From NCBI GenBank assembly GCA_009840635.1, contig VXNL01000053.1, forward strand, positions 20,658 to 84,657: DNA of 64,000 nt, written 5' to 3'. This document shows, in pieces, positions 1 through 12,801 of this stretch. The stretch comes from Acidobacteriota bacterium (lineage in GTDB: Bacteria > Acidobacteriota > Vicinamibacteria > Marinacidobacterales > Marinacidobacteraceae). Within the stretch, counting starts at the first letter, position 1. Each line of letters starts with the position of its first letter. A model generated the notes under the pieces. That model was given only the letters and a program-made list of their open reading frames with translations, was not told where the DNA came from and ran no database searches. Both the position numbers and the translations under genes were made by a program.

Positions 1-5009
<5,009 letters not shown>

Positions 5010-5040
5010 GAGGACGGCCTGTTCGCGTTGCTACGAGACA

Positions 5041-5133
5041 CCCGACGCGGGGCCGCCAGGCGGCGCCCCGATGAGTCGGGAGATAGCCCGGACGGCCGCT
5101 GCCGCCGGCTGATGGCGGACCTCCACCATCAGC
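5041..5133 (-). promoter_or_regulatory. Structured rplL-rpoB spacer (possible attenuator or RNase site)
   Basis: The 181-bp spacer between rplL and rpoB (5010-5190) holds two inverted repeats. One is an 8-bp perfect stem, GCTGATGG and CCATCAGC, at 5108-5133 with a 10-nt loop. The other is nested: CCCGA/TCGGG outside a GCCGCC/GGCGGC core at 5041-5080. In E. coli the same spacer carries a partial terminator and an RNase III site that set the ratio of ribosomal protein to polymerase subunits. The location suggests a similar role here. There is no U-tract, so a simple rho-independent terminator is unlikely. Function is inferred. Confidence 0.45.
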
Positions 5134-5190
5134 GCAGCGAGGGACGCGGCGAAACCGGGGGAAAGAATTGGCAAAGGAGACGCACCCGAT

Positions 5191-5580
5191 CTACTTGATT
5201 TCGATCGTCGCGCCGACCTCCTTGAAGCGCTCCTGGATCGCCTTGGCTTCCTCCATGGGGATGGCCTCCTTGACCGCTTTCGGAGCCTCTTCCACGAGTG
5301 TCTTCGCCTCCCGGAGGCCGAGACTCGTCAGTTCCCGAACAGCCTTGATCACCTGGACCCGGTTGGGCCCGGTCTCCGTGAGCACGGCGTCGAACTCCGT
5401 CTGTTCCTCGACCGGCGCGGCCTCGCCGCCGCCGGCCGCCACCGCCACCGGCATTGCCGCCGCTGCGGAGACGCCAAGTTCATCCTCGAGCGCCTTGACG
5501 AGTTCGGACAGCTCCAACACGGTGAGCTGCTTGATGTGGTTGACAACGTCCTGCTGGCTGATTGTCGACATGGTGGGCAT
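5191..5580 (-). CDS. rplL: 50S ribosomal protein L7/L12
   Basis: Stalk protein that recruits translation factor GTPases. The 129 residues show the N-terminal dimerisation helices ([20 protein letters not shown]), an Ala/Gly-rich hinge near residues 38-56, and the globular C-terminal domain with the conserved KVIKAVRE-type helix (here [10 protein letters not shown]) and [14 protein letters not shown]. Two ATG codons compete: MPTMSTI at 5580 and MSTI at 5571. An AAGGAG lies 3 nt before the first and 12 nt before the second, so neither spacing is ideal; the shorter form is closer to the family norm. It follows rplJ by 83 bp. Confidence 0.96.
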   Translation of the reverse strand: MPTMSTISQQDVVNHIKQLTVLELSELVKALEDELGVSAAAAMPVAVAAGGGEAAPVEEQTEFDAVLTETGPNRVQVIKAVRELTSLGLREAKTLVEEAPKAVKEAIPMEEAKAIQERFKEVGATIEIK

Positions 5581-5663
5581 CTACTCCTTATGCCTTGAAT
5601 CGAAAGTGGGCAAATTGCGAAAGACCGTCGGGACGAGCGCCCGGCTACGATGAGTCCCGGGGG

Positions 5664-6197
5664 TCACTGGGCGTTCTCTCCACCGGCAGCCTTCTCTTCG
5701 GCTGCCTTGAGCACGAGCACGAGCTTCCGGGGAACCCCTTCGAGGACGTTCATCAGGTTGCGGATGGGCGCGGCGATGACGCCGACGAGCTGGCCGCGAA
5801 GGGCCTCCTGGCCCGGAAGCTTCGCCAGCGCCTCGAACTGCCGCGGATCGACCTGCTGGTCGGAAACGACCCCGCCCTTGTACTGGAATGCCGCGAAGTC
5901 CTTGGTCCCCTCGTGGAGAACCTTGGCCAGGGCCACGGGATCGTCCTCACTCCAGGCAAGACCGGTCATCCCGGCGAGCTGGTCGTCCAGTCCGGAAATA
6001 CCGACCTCGTCAAAGGCCCATTTCGCCGTGCTGTTCTTCACGACGCGGTATTTGCCGCCGGCCTCGCGGACCCGGCGGCGCAGATCCGTGACGTCGGCCA
6101 CCGAGAGACCCCGGTAGTCGAAAGAGAACACCGCGGTCTGCGATTTGAGCAGCGCGGCGAGCGACGTGGCCGCTTCCCGCTTCTCCATGCGTTGCAT
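5664..6197 (-). CDS. rplJ: 50S ribosomal protein L10
   Basis: L10 anchors the L7/L12 stalk to 23S rRNA and acts as autogenous translational repressor of its own operon in many bacteria. The 177 residues open with MQRMEKREAATSLAALLKSQ, then FDYRGLSVADVTDLRR and YRVVKNSTAKWAF, the rRNA-binding part, and end in a helical Lys/Ala-rich tail (LKAAEEKAAGGENAQ) that carries L7/L12 dimers. The gap to rplA upstream is only 37 bp, so there is little room for the long E. coli-type L10 leader; any autoregulation must use a shorter site or act elsewhere. Confidence 0.97.
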   Translation of the reverse strand: MQRMEKREAATSLAALLKSQTAVFSFDYRGLSVADVTDLRRRVREAGGKYRVVKNSTAKWAFDEVGISGLDDQLAGMTGLAWSEDDPVALAKVLHEGTKDFAAFQYKGGVVSDQQVDPRQFEALAKLPGQEALRGQLVGVIAAPIRNLMNVLEGVPRKLVLVLKAAEEKAAGGENAQ

Positions 6198-6234
6198 CGT
6201 TTCGACCCTTTCTCGAATCTCCGGTTGCGACGGC

Positions 6235-6924
6235 CTACTTGGCTCCGACCAACGAAGGACTGATGCGGAGGCCGGGACTCATCGTCGAACTGATGGCGAC
6301 GCTCCGGATGTAGCGGCCCTTGGCTGCCGCCGGCTTCGATCGAACGACGGCGGAGACGAAGGCCAGCGTGTTCTCCACCAGCCGTTCGTCGGAGAAGGAG
6401 AGCTTCCCCACGGGCGCGTGAATGTTCGAGGTCTTGTCCACGCGATAGTCGACCTTGCCGGCCTTGATCTCCTGGACGGCCTTCGCCACATCGAAGGTGA
6501 CGGTTCCGGACTTGGGATTGGGCATCAGGCCCCGGGGTCCCAGGATCCGTCCGAGCTTCCCGACCGAACGCATCATGTCCGGCGTCGCCACCACGGCCTC
6601 GAAGTCCAGAAAGCCACCCTGGATGCGGGCCACCATGTCGTCTCCGCCCACCTCGTCAGCGCCCGCTTCCTCGGCCTCCTTGGCCTTTTCGCCCGAAGCG
6701 ATCACCACGACGCGGCGCGAGATGCCGAGTCCGTGCGGGAGGACCACCGAACCGCGCACCATCTGATCGGCGTGCCGCGGGTCCACCCCGAGCCGCATGG
6801 CGATTTCGGCAGTCTCGTCAAAGGAGGCGAAGCTCGCGCCCTTGAGCGTCTTGAACACCTCGCCCAGCGTTTCCGGCTGAGAGTCCGCGAGCGCCGTCTT
6901 CGCCGCCTGGTAATTCTTTCCCAT
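6235..6924 (-). CDS. rplA: 50S ribosomal protein L1
   Basis: L1 forms the mobile stalk at the E site and represses translation of the L11 operon in E. coli. At 229 residues it is family-sized. The conserved [20 protein letters not shown] motif (about residues 125-145) and the [21 protein letters not shown] region are clear. It starts [12 protein letters not shown] and lies 32 bp after rplK. Confidence 0.98.
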   Translation of the reverse strand: MGKNYQAAKTALADSQPETLGEVFKTLKGASFASFDETAEIAMRLGVDPRHADQMVRGSVVLPHGLGISRRVVVIASGEKAKEAEEAGADEVGGDDMVARIQGGFLDFEAVVATPDMMRSVGKLGRILGPRGLMPNPKSGTVTFDVAKAVQEIKAGKVDYRVDKTSNIHAPVGKLSFSDERLVENTLAFVSAVVRSKPAAAKGRYIRSVAISSTMSPGLRISPSLVGAK

Positions 6925-6956
6925 GATTCGCGTTCCTGGTCTCTTTCCTTAAGCCG

Positions 6957-7376
6957 TCAAGCCACTTCGATGCCCATGCTGCGGGCCGTTCCCTCGACGA
7001 TGCGCCGCGCGGCGGCGATGTCGACGGCATTGAGGTCCTTCATCTTGATCTGGGCGATTTCCTCCACCTGACTGACCGACACCTTGCCCACGCGCATCCG
7101 GTTCGGCTCACCGGATCCCTTCGCGATGCCAGCCGCGCGCTTCAGCAGCACGGCCGCCGGCGGGGTCTTGGTGATGAAGCTGAACGAACGGTCCTGGTAG
7201 ACCGTGACCACGCACGGAATGATCATGCCGGGGTCGTTCTGGGTCTTGGCGTTGAAGGACTTGCAGAAGTCCATGATGTTGATGCCGTGCTGTCCGAGCG
7301 CGGGTCCAACCGGCGGCGCCGGGGTCGCCTTGCCGGCGGGCAACTGGATCTTCGCGACCGCGAGCACTTTCTTCAT
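6957..7376 (-). CDS. rplK: 50S ribosomal protein L11
   Basis: L11 binds the GTPase-associated region of 23S rRNA and is needed for the stringent response through RelA. The 139-residue protein contains the proline-rich [21 protein letters not shown]-terminal motif and the [10 protein letters not shown] segment, followed by the C-terminal rRNA-binding domain with [23 protein letters not shown] at 7376, 31 bp after nusG. Confidence 0.98.
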   Translation of the reverse strand: MKKVLAVAKIQLPAGKATPAPPVGPALGQHGINIMDFCKSFNAKTQNDPGMIIPCVVTVYQDRSFSFITKTPPAAVLLKRAAGIAKGSGEPNRMRVGKVSVSQVEEIAQIKMKDLNAVDIAAARRIVEGTARSMGIEVA

Positions 7377-7407
7377 CGCATGTTTCTCCGATCGGAACCC
7401 CGGACGG

Positions 7408-7935
7408 TCAGACCTTTTCCACCTCGAGGAACTCCAGTTCCACGGGAGTCGAGCGTCCGAAGATCGTGACCATGACCTTCACCTTGTTGCGATCCGGCTG
7501 GACTTCGTCCACGACCCCCTGAAAGCCGTTGAAGGGGCCGTGGATGATGCGGACCGATTCGCCCGTCTGGAAGGTGTGCCGCAGCTTGGGCGCCTGACTC
7601 GCGTCGTCCATCTGTTCGCGAATCCGGAGGACCTCGTCGTCCGGCATCGGCTGGGGCTTGTGCGGCGGCACGAACCCCATGACCTTGTCGGTGTTCTTGA
7701 CGACCTGCCAGGTATCGGCGTTCATCTCCATGTTGACGAGCACGTAGCCGGGGTAGACCTGCTTGGTCGTCACCACGCGGCGTCCGCCGCGCATCTCCAC
7801 GACCTTCTCGGTGGGGATCAGGATCTCGCCGATCTGCTCCCCGAGTCCGTACGCATTGGCCCGGTGGCGCAGGGCTTCCTTCACGCTCTCCTCGAACTTC
7901 GAGTGCGTCGAGACGATGAACCACTCTCTGGCCAT
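7408..7935 (-). CDS. nusG: Transcription termination/antitermination factor NusG
   Basis: NusG binds the beta' clamp helices and links RNA polymerase to Rho or to ribosomal S10. The 175 residues contain the NGN domain ([18 protein letters not shown] at the start, [12 protein letters not shown] in the middle) and a C-terminal KOW domain ([20 protein letters not shown], then [11 protein letters not shown]). There is no extra inserted domain. It starts 4 bp after the secE stop, so the two are probably co-translated. Confidence 0.98.
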   Translation of the reverse strand: MAREWFIVSTHSKFEESVKEALRHRANAYGLGEQIGEILIPTEKVVEMRGGRRVVTTKQVYPGYVLVNMEMNADTWQVVKNTDKVMGFVPPHKPQPMPDDEVLRIREQMDDASQAPKLRHTFQTGESVRIIHGPFNGFQGVVDEVQPDRNKVKVMVTIFGRSTPVELEFLEVEKV

Positions 7936-7939
7936 GGAA

Positions 7940-8149
7940 CTACCCGATCAGGTTCGTGATGAAGGCCGAGATGTACGACATGACCACGTCCAGGCCGTAG
8001 AGATAGAACCCGAAGAAGAAGACCGTGATGAGCACGATGATGGTGGTGCCACGGACCTCGTCCCGTGTCGGCCAGGTGACCTTGTCCAGTTCTCCCCTCA
8101 CTTCCCCGAGGAAAGTGCGGGCCGAGCCGATTCTCTCGAGCACGCTCAC
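7940..8149 (-). CDS. secE: Preprotein translocase subunit SecE
   Basis: Small essential partner of SecY. The conserved amphipathic region GELDKVTWPTRDEV is followed by one transmembrane helix (TTIIVLITVFFFGFYLYGL), the single-span SecE type. The frame is open further upstream into the tRNA-Trp gene, so the longer reading cannot be the true start. GTG at 8149, giving VSVLERIGSARTFLGEVRGE (69 residues), is my choice; GTG at 8143 is an alternative. Shine-Dalgarno support is weak (CGAGG about 8 nt upstream). It sits 42 bp downstream of tRNA-Trp. Confidence 0.93.
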   Translation of the reverse strand: MSVLERIGSARTFLGEVRGELDKVTWPTRDEVRGTTIIVLITVFFFGFYLYGLDVVMSYISAFITNLIG

Positions 8150-8191
8150 GAGGAGAACCTCGCCGGGCGGTATCCCGAAGAAACGAGGGGA

Positions 8192-8267
8192 TGGCAGGCC
8201 AGGAGGGGATCGAACCCCCAACCCCCGGTTTTGGAGACCGGTGCTCTGCCAATTGAGCTACTGGCCT
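8192..8267 (-). tRNA. tRNA-Trp (anticodon CCA), CCA end encoded
   Basis: A complete cloverleaf reads on the minus strand: acceptor AGGCCAG pairs with CTGGCCT, anticodon loop CTCCAAA gives CCA (Trp), T-arm loop TTCGATC, discriminator G, then an encoded CCA at 8194-8192. It lies between rpmG and secE, its usual place in this operon in many bacteria. Confidence 0.98.
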
Positions 8268-8285
8268 TCGCACCCCTCACAGTAG

Positions 8286-8450
8286 TCAACGCGTCTCCCG
8301 ATGCAGTATGTGCGTCCGGCAGAAACGGCAGAACTTGCGCAACTCCATCCGGCCCGGATGGGTTGCCCGGTTCTTCGTCGTCGAATACGTCCGCCGCTTG
8401 CAGTCCGTGCACGCCAGCGTGACGATCTGCCGCTTCTTTTCGCGAGCCAT
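8286..8450 (-). CDS. rpmG: 50S ribosomal protein L33, zinc-binding form
   Basis: A 54-residue gene reading [20 protein letters not shown] and ending [14 protein letters not shown]. It has the two CxxC pairs (C14/C17 and C41/C44) that mark the zinc-binding form of L33, and the family's TYSTTKNR motif. The ATG is at 8450 and the TGA at 8286-8288, 18 bp before tRNA-Trp. The position tuf-rpmG-tRNA-Trp-secE supports the call. Confidence 0.97.
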   Translation of the reverse strand: MAREKKRQIVTLACTDCKRRTYSTTKNRATHPGRMELRKFCRFCRTHILHRETR

Positions 8451-8552
8451 GCCGTTTTCCCGTCGGTTCTACTCCGCTCCGATGTTTCGAGGATGGCCCT
8501 CCCGCGAGCGACTCGGGTCGTCCGCGAGAGGACGGTTTCGCGCGCTCGCCGT

Positions 8553-9740
8553 CTACTCCAGGATCTCGGTGGTCATCCCGGAGGCGACCGTCCTGCCACC
8601 TTCGCGGATCGCGAAGCGGAGTCCGCGGTCCATGGCGATCGGGGTGATCAGCTCCACCTCGAGCTGGATGTTGTCTCCCGGCATGGCCACCACCTGATCT
8701 CCCAGGAGGGTGGCGGTGCCGGTCACATCCGTGGTCCGGAAATAAAACTGCGGGCGGTAACCGCTCTTGAACGGCTTTTCACGTCCCCCCTCTTCCTTGG
8801 ACAGGACATAGACCTCGGAACGGAACTTGGTGTGAGGCGTGATGGAACCGGGCTTGGCGAGCACCATCCCGCGTTCCACGTCCCGGCGATCGGTTCCCCG
8901 CAGCAGGATTCCGACGTTGTCACCGGCCTCGCCCTCGTCGAGCAGCTTCTTGAACATCTCGACTCCGGTCACCACCCGCTTCCGGGTCTCCCGGATCCCG
9001 ACGATCTCGACCTCGTCCTGGACGCAGACCTTGCCCTGCTCGATCCGGCCGGTCACCACGGTGCCGCGGCCGGAGATCGAGAAGACGTCCTCGATCGGCA
9101 TCAGGTAGTCCTTGTCGATGGCGCGCTCCGGCACGGGCACGTACTCGTCCAGAGCCTTGGTGAGCTCGCGGACCGATTCCCAATCCGCCGGATCGTCCGA
9201 CTCGAGCGCCTTGAGCGCGCTGCCCCGGATGACCGGAATGTCATCGCCGGGGAAGTCGTAGTAGGAAAGCAGTTCCCGGACTTCGAGTTCCACGAGCTCC
9301 AGCAGCTCCTCGTCGTCCAGCATGTCCACCTTGTTGAGGTAGACGACGATCCGGGGCACCCCGACCTGGCGGGCGAGCAGGATGTGCTCGCGCGTCTGGG
9401 CCTGCGGCCCGTCCGGGGCGGAGATCAGGAGAACCGCGCCGTCCATCTGCGCGGCGCCCGTGATCATGTTCTTGATGTAATCGGCGTGGCCAGGACAGTC
9501 CACGTGCGCGTAGTGGCGCGCCGCGGTTTCGTACTCCACGTGCGCGGTCGCGATCGTGATGCCCCGCTCCCGCTCCTCGGGGGCGTTGTCGATCGAATCG
9601 AAACTCCGGAAACTTCCGCCCTCTTCGGCGGCGAGGACCTTCGTGATCGCTGCGGTCAGGGTCGTCTTCCCGTGATCCACGTGACCGATGGTCCCCACGT
9701 TGACGTGAGGTTTGGTGCGTTCGAACTTCTCCTTGGCCAT
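8553..9740 (-). CDS. tuf: Elongation factor Tu
   Basis: EF-Tu delivers aminoacyl-tRNA to the ribosome with GTP. The 395 residues show the P-loop [10 protein letters not shown] (about 19-28), DCPGHADY with the catalytic His, and [19 protein letters not shown] for guanine recognition, followed by domains II and III ([30 protein letters not shown]). An AAGGAGAAG ribosome site lies close before the ATG at 9740. It is preceded by four tRNAs, the tufB context of E. coli. A second tuf copy elsewhere is possible but cannot be judged here. Confidence 0.98.
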   Translation of the reverse strand: MAKEKFERTKPHVNVGTIGHVDHGKTTLTAAITKVLAAEEGGSFRSFDSIDNAPEERERGITIATAHVEYETAARHYAHVDCPGHADYIKNMITGAAQMDGAVLLISAPDGPQAQTREHILLARQVGVPRIVVYLNKVDMLDDEELLELVELEVRELLSYYDFPGDDIPVIRGSALKALESDDPADWESVRELTKALDEYVPVPERAIDKDYLMPIEDVFSISGRGTVVTGRIEQGKVCVQDEVEIVGIRETRKRVVTGVEMFKKLLDEGEAGDNVGILLRGTDRRDVERGMVLAKPGSITPHTKFRSEVYVLSKEEGGREKPFKSGYRPQFYFRTTDVTGTATLLGDQVVAMPGDNIQLEVELITPIAMDRGLRFAIREGGRTVASGMTTEILE

Positions 9741-9808
9741 CTGGTCTTCTCCTTGTTAGCTGCGAGACCTGAGATTCAGATCGTCCCCAGTGGGACGGGG
9801 AGCGAGAG

Positions 9809-9883
<75 letters not shown>

Positions 9884-9910
9884 GGAGACGAGGGCGGGGG
9901 ACCCCTGGCA

Positions 9911-9986
9911 TGGAGCGGGAGACGGGATTCGGACCCGCGACCCTCAGCTTGGAAGGCTGATGCTCTGCCAACTGAGCTACTCCCGC
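9911..9986 (-). tRNA. tRNA-Gly (anticodon TCC), CCA encoded
   Basis: Acceptor GCGGGAG pairs with CTCCCGC; anticodon stem TCAGC/GCTGA around CTTCCAA gives TCC (Gly). The CCA end is encoded at 9913-9911. Equivalent to glyT of the E. coli tRNA-tufB operon. Confidence 0.97.
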
Positions 9987-10096
9987 GTTATGGAATGAAG
10001 GGACCGCCGATGGTGGACGCGTTGCCGCGAACCGGAGCGAGCCGTTGTCGGTGGTCAAAGCAGTGGGTGGGTTCGGTTGAGGAAACTCCGGAAGAG

Positions 10097-10183
10097 TGGT
10101 GGAGCGGGGAGGATTCGAACCTCCGAAGGCGTAAAGCCGGCAGGTTTACAGCCTGCTGCGTTTGGCCGCTTCGCTACCACTCC
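10097..10183 (-). tRNA. tRNA-Tyr (anticodon GTA), long variable arm, CCA encoded
   Basis: An 87-nt class II tRNA. Acceptor GGAGTGG pairs with CCGCTCC (one G-U), anticodon stem GCAGG/CCTGC around CTGTAAA gives GTA (Tyr), and a long variable arm (CGGCTTTACGCCTTC region) follows. CCA is encoded. Equivalent to tyrU. Confidence 0.97.
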
Positions 10184-10319
10184 GCCCGGGAAACTCCGCC
10201 GCTCACGAGACGGGCGAGCAACCTCCCTGATAATCAGCCGGCCGATCCGGATCGGGTCGTCCAGATCGGTCCCCCCGGACCCAGCGCGATCCGGTCCGAT
10301 GCGGTCTGGCCCGATCCGG

Positions 10320-10392
10320 AGCTGGCGAAGGGACTTGAACCCTTGACCGGCTGATTACAAATCAGCTGCTCTGCCTCCTGAGCTACGCCAGC
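10320..10392 (-). tRNA. tRNA-Thr (anticodon TGT), no encoded CCA
   Basis: Acceptor GCTGGCG pairs with CGCCAGC; anticodon stem GCTGA/TCAGC around TTTGTAA gives TGT (Thr). After discriminator T the sequence is CCG, so the terminal A must be added or repaired by the CCA enzyme, unlike the other three tRNAs of the cluster. First gene of the transcript. Equivalent to thrU. Confidence 0.97.
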
Positions 10393-10411
10393 GTGCACCG
10401 GCGAACGGTTG

Positions 10412-10441
10412 AGTATAGGTTGGCGCTCGTACGAGTGTCAA
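10412..10441 (-). promoter_or_regulatory. Strong sigma70-type promoter of the tRNA-tuf-ribosomal superoperon
   Basis: Reading the minus strand, TTGACA (10441-10436) and TATACT (10417-10412) are separated by 18 nt. The -35 is a perfect consensus and the -10 differs from TATAAT at one base. The predicted start would be about a dozen bases before the 5' end of tRNA-Thr(TGT) at 10392. It lies in the short gap between the rlmB stop (10456) and the tRNA. Given the strength and position it probably drives at least the four tRNAs and tuf. Confidence 0.85.
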
Positions 10442-10455
10442 CTGCGAATCGGAAC

Positions 10456-11280
10456 TCACGTCGCCGCCCCCGGCTGGGAGGCCCGGACCGCCTCCTGGCG
10501 CAGGGTTTCGTAGAGCACGATCCCGGTGGCCACGGAGACGTTCAGGGAACGGACCGAACCCAACTGCGGCAGGGAGACCAGGACCTCGCACTCCTTCGAC
10601 ACCCCGGCGGCGAGCCCCCGGCCCTCGGACCCCACGACGAGCACGCTGGGCTGCGTCCAGTCGAACTCGTACCAGCGGGCCTTCGCCCGCGGCGTAAGGC
10701 CGACGGTCCAGTACCCGCGAGCCTTGAGCGCGCGGAGGGCGCTCGCGGCGCCCGGGATCCGAACCAGCCGGGCGCGCGCGATGGCCCCCGCCGACGCCGC
10801 GATGGCGACGGGCGAGGGAGGGGCCGCGCCGCGCCGCGGTACGAGCACCGCGTCCACCCCGGCGCCGTCCGCGGCGCGGACCAGGGCGCCGAAGTTGCGG
10901 GGATCCTCGATGCGATCGAGGAGCAGCAGACGACGCGGCTTCGGGTCCATCGACAGCACCTCGCCGAGCGCCAGCCACCGCACTGGCGACACCTCGCAGG
11001 CCGCCCCCTGATGGCGCGCTCCCGCCGCGATCCGGTCGAGGTGCTGATTCGGAACCCGCTGCAGCGGGGCGCCCCGGGCCCGCGCAATCTTGAGCAGGGC
11101 CTGATGGCGGCTCTCCAGTCGTCCCGTCCGAACCAGCACGCGCCGGACCTGGTTCGGGATCCCCTGCAGCGTTTCCTCGACCCGGGCGGGACCGAAGACC
11201 CACGTCGCGCCCCGTTCCTCGGGAGCTTTGTCCGCGCGAGCCCCGGCCCTCTCCGGACCGCGTTTCTCCTGGCGGGTCAT
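10456..11280 (-). CDS. rlmB: 23S rRNA 2'-O-ribose methyltransferase, TrmH/SpoU family (RlmB-like)
   Basis: A SpoU-class methyltransferase of 274 residues. The N-terminal substrate-binding domain (WVFGPARVEETLQG..RRVLVRTG) is followed by the knotted SAM-binding domain with the three family motifs: LDRIEDPRNFGALVRAADGA, VGSEGRGL and SLNVSVATGIVLYE. This motif set and the N-terminal domain fit RlmB, which methylates G2251 of 23S rRNA in E. coli; tRNA-directed relatives are a less likely alternative. The ATG overlaps the ispDF stop by 4 bp (ATGA), so the two are translationally coupled. The first ~25 residues are charged and unconserved. Confidence 0.88.
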   Translation of the reverse strand: MTRQEKRGPERAGARADKAPEERGATWVFGPARVEETLQGIPNQVRRVLVRTGRLESRHQALLKIARARGAPLQRVPNQHLDRIAAGARHQGAACEVSPVRWLALGEVLSMDPKPRRLLLLDRIEDPRNFGALVRAADGAGVDAVLVPRRGAAPPSPVAIAASAGAIARARLVRIPGAASALRALKARGYWTVGLTPRAKARWYEFDWTQPSVLVVGSEGRGLAAGVSKECEVLVSLPQLGSVRSLNVSVATGIVLYETLRQEAVRASQPGAAT

Positions 11281-12500
11281 CCCGGAGGTGACGCCGTTCC
11301 CGGAACCCGTGGATCGAGGCGGACGAGGGCTTTCGCCGCCAGCCCCTCACCCCTTCCCGTGAAGCCCATCCCGTCGGTGGTCGTGGCCTTGAGGCCCACC
11401 GCGTCCGGGGCGATGCCGAGCATGCCGCCGACCCGCCCGCGCATCTCCTCGATCCGGGGAGCGAGCCGGGGACGCTCGGCGATGATGGTGAGGTCCACCT
11501 GGCCCGGTCCATAGCCGGCGCGGATGGCGATCTCGAGCGCCCGCCGCACGAACCGTTCGCTCGCCGCGCCCCGCAGCGCTGGATCGGACGACGGGAAGAG
11601 AGCCCCGATGTCCGGTCCGGCCACCGCGCCGAGGATTGCGTCGGTGAGGGCGTGCAGGACCGCGTCCCCATCGGAGTGTCCCTCCAGCGCGGGAACCCCC
11701 GGAAAGGCAATTCCCCCCAGGCGGAGCGTTCCGGTCGTCCCGAAGCGGTGGGCGTCGAAACCGAAGCCGAGGCGCGGCATCCCGGTGGCTCCGCCGAGCA
11801 GGGTCCGCGCGACCTCCAGGTCGGCCGGACGGGTCACCTTCAGGTTCCGGGGACTCCCCTCGACCACCCGGACGGGATGCCCCGCGGCGCGCACCAGCGA
11901 CGCCTCGTCGGTTCCGCTGAGTCCGGCGTCCTCCGCGCGAGCAAGCGACTCCCTGAGCAGGTTCCGCCGGAAACACTGCGGTGTCTGGACGGCGACGGTG
12001 TGGTCCCGGTCCACCAGGCTCTCCACGTTGCCGTCACCGGCGACCCGCCAGAGGGTGTCCGGCGGCCGGCACCCCGGGATCGCCGCCCCGTGGCGGCAAG
12101 CCGCCTCGATGACTTCCTCAACGAGTGACAGCGGCGGCGCCGGCCTCGCGCCATCGTGGACGGCGACGAGATCCGCGACCGCACCTTCCTCTTCCTCGAA
12201 CCGCGCGTCGAGCGCCTCGAGTCCGCGCGCCGTCGATTCCTGGCGGGAAGCACCTCCGGGACAGTAGGAAACCCGGCCTCCTTCCGGGTCCAGATGAGGT
12301 CTGAGGTCCGCCCGCCAGGATTCGAATTCCCCCTCCGGCAGGACGACGACGAGGCGCACGACCTTTTCCGAAGCGAGTACCGCCCGGACGGAATGAACGA
12401 CGAGCGGCAGACCGAGGATCGGTTGGAACTGCTTGGGAGCGGCGCCGCCGCCGAACCGGGTGCCGGAACCGGCGGCTACGACGACCGCGCCGACCCGCAT
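11277..12500 (-). CDS. ispDF: Bifunctional IspD-IspF (MEP pathway cytidylyltransferase / cyclodiphosphate synthase)
   Basis: Fusion of two non-consecutive steps of the methylerythritol phosphate pathway. Residues 1-230 are IspD: the nucleotide-binding AAGSGTRFGG, then PKQFQPILG and VAVHDGARP, making CDP-methylerythritol from CTP. Residues ~238-400 are IspF: FGFDAHRFG and GHSDGDA metal ligands and LKATTTDGMGFTGRGEG, making the cyclic diphosphate. The ATG at 12500 (MRVGAVVVAAG) is chosen because it begins directly at the nucleotide-binding motif and has GGAG 10 nt upstream; the frame is open to 12557 into a repeat element. IspDF fusions are known from alpha- and epsilonproteobacteria and others. 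ispE is at 20418-21401 in the same window. Confidence 0.96.
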   Translation of the reverse strand: MRVGAVVVAAGSGTRFGGGAAPKQFQPILGLPLVVHSVRAVLASEKVVRLVVVLPEGEFESWRADLRPHLDPEGGRVSYCPGGASRQESTARGLEALDARFEEEEGAVADLVAVHDGARPAPPLSLVEEVIEAACRHGAAIPGCRPPDTLWRVAGDGNVESLVDRDHTVAVQTPQCFRRNLLRESLARAEDAGLSGTDEASLVRAAGHPVRVVEGSPRNLKVTRPADLEVARTLLGGATGMPRLGFGFDAHRFGTTGTLRLGGIAFPGVPALEGHSDGDAVLHALTDAILGAVAGPDIGALFPSSDPALRGAASERFVRRALEIAIRAGYGPGQVDLTIIAERPRLAPRIEEMRGRVGGMLGIAPDAVGLKATTTDGMGFTGRGEGLAAKALVRLDPRVPGTASPPG

Positions 12501-12526
12501 GGTGATCCGCTCCTCCGCAACGAGAC

Positions 12527-12801
12527 TAGCAGCCTGTGGACGAAGTGACGTGAGCACCGAGAACGCCGAGGCGCCCGGCTGACAAGGCGCGTGAGGGAGG
12601 AATACCGAGTGTATTCCGACCGAAACGCAACGCAGAGCGCCTCGTAGAGGCGCGGTTCAGGCGGGATGCATCGGCGTTCGCTTCGCTAGCGGGGCGTGAG
12701 CCCCGCGCAGACCCCGGAGCGAGAGGGACAGGGGACGGGTTCACCCGGCCCCTATCCCTCTTGGCTCGGGAATGCCGCGTGACTTTGTCCACAGGCAGCT
12801 A
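12527..12801. repeat. Palindrome-ended MITE-like element, copy 1 (long form)
   Basis: Left end TAGCAGCCTGTGGACGAAGT and right end ACTTTGTCCACAGGCAGCTA form an imperfect terminal inverted repeat. The core (GCGCCCGGCTGACAAGGCGC, then GAGGGAGGAATACCGAG) is shared with copies at 15605-15788 and 19013-19198. This copy is about 90 bp longer than copy 2: after GCGGGATGCATCGGCG it has two additional hairpins, GCGGGGC-GTGA-GCCCCGC at 12689-12706 and a ~19-bp imperfect stem at 12722-12761. No transposase is encoded. The right end supplies the TAG stop of radA. Protein-like frames through it are not genes. Confidence 0.85.

Noticed and set aside
8150..8221. Longer SecE N-terminus starting at 8221
   Set aside because: It would overlap the mature tRNA-Trp; the extra residues are translated tRNA and spacer sequence.
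12526..12792. Small proteins reading ...LRFGRNTLGIPPSRALSAGR... here and at 15604-15861
   Set aside because: They are translations of the MITE-like element; the two frames match only because the repeat does, and no ribosome site or domain is present.
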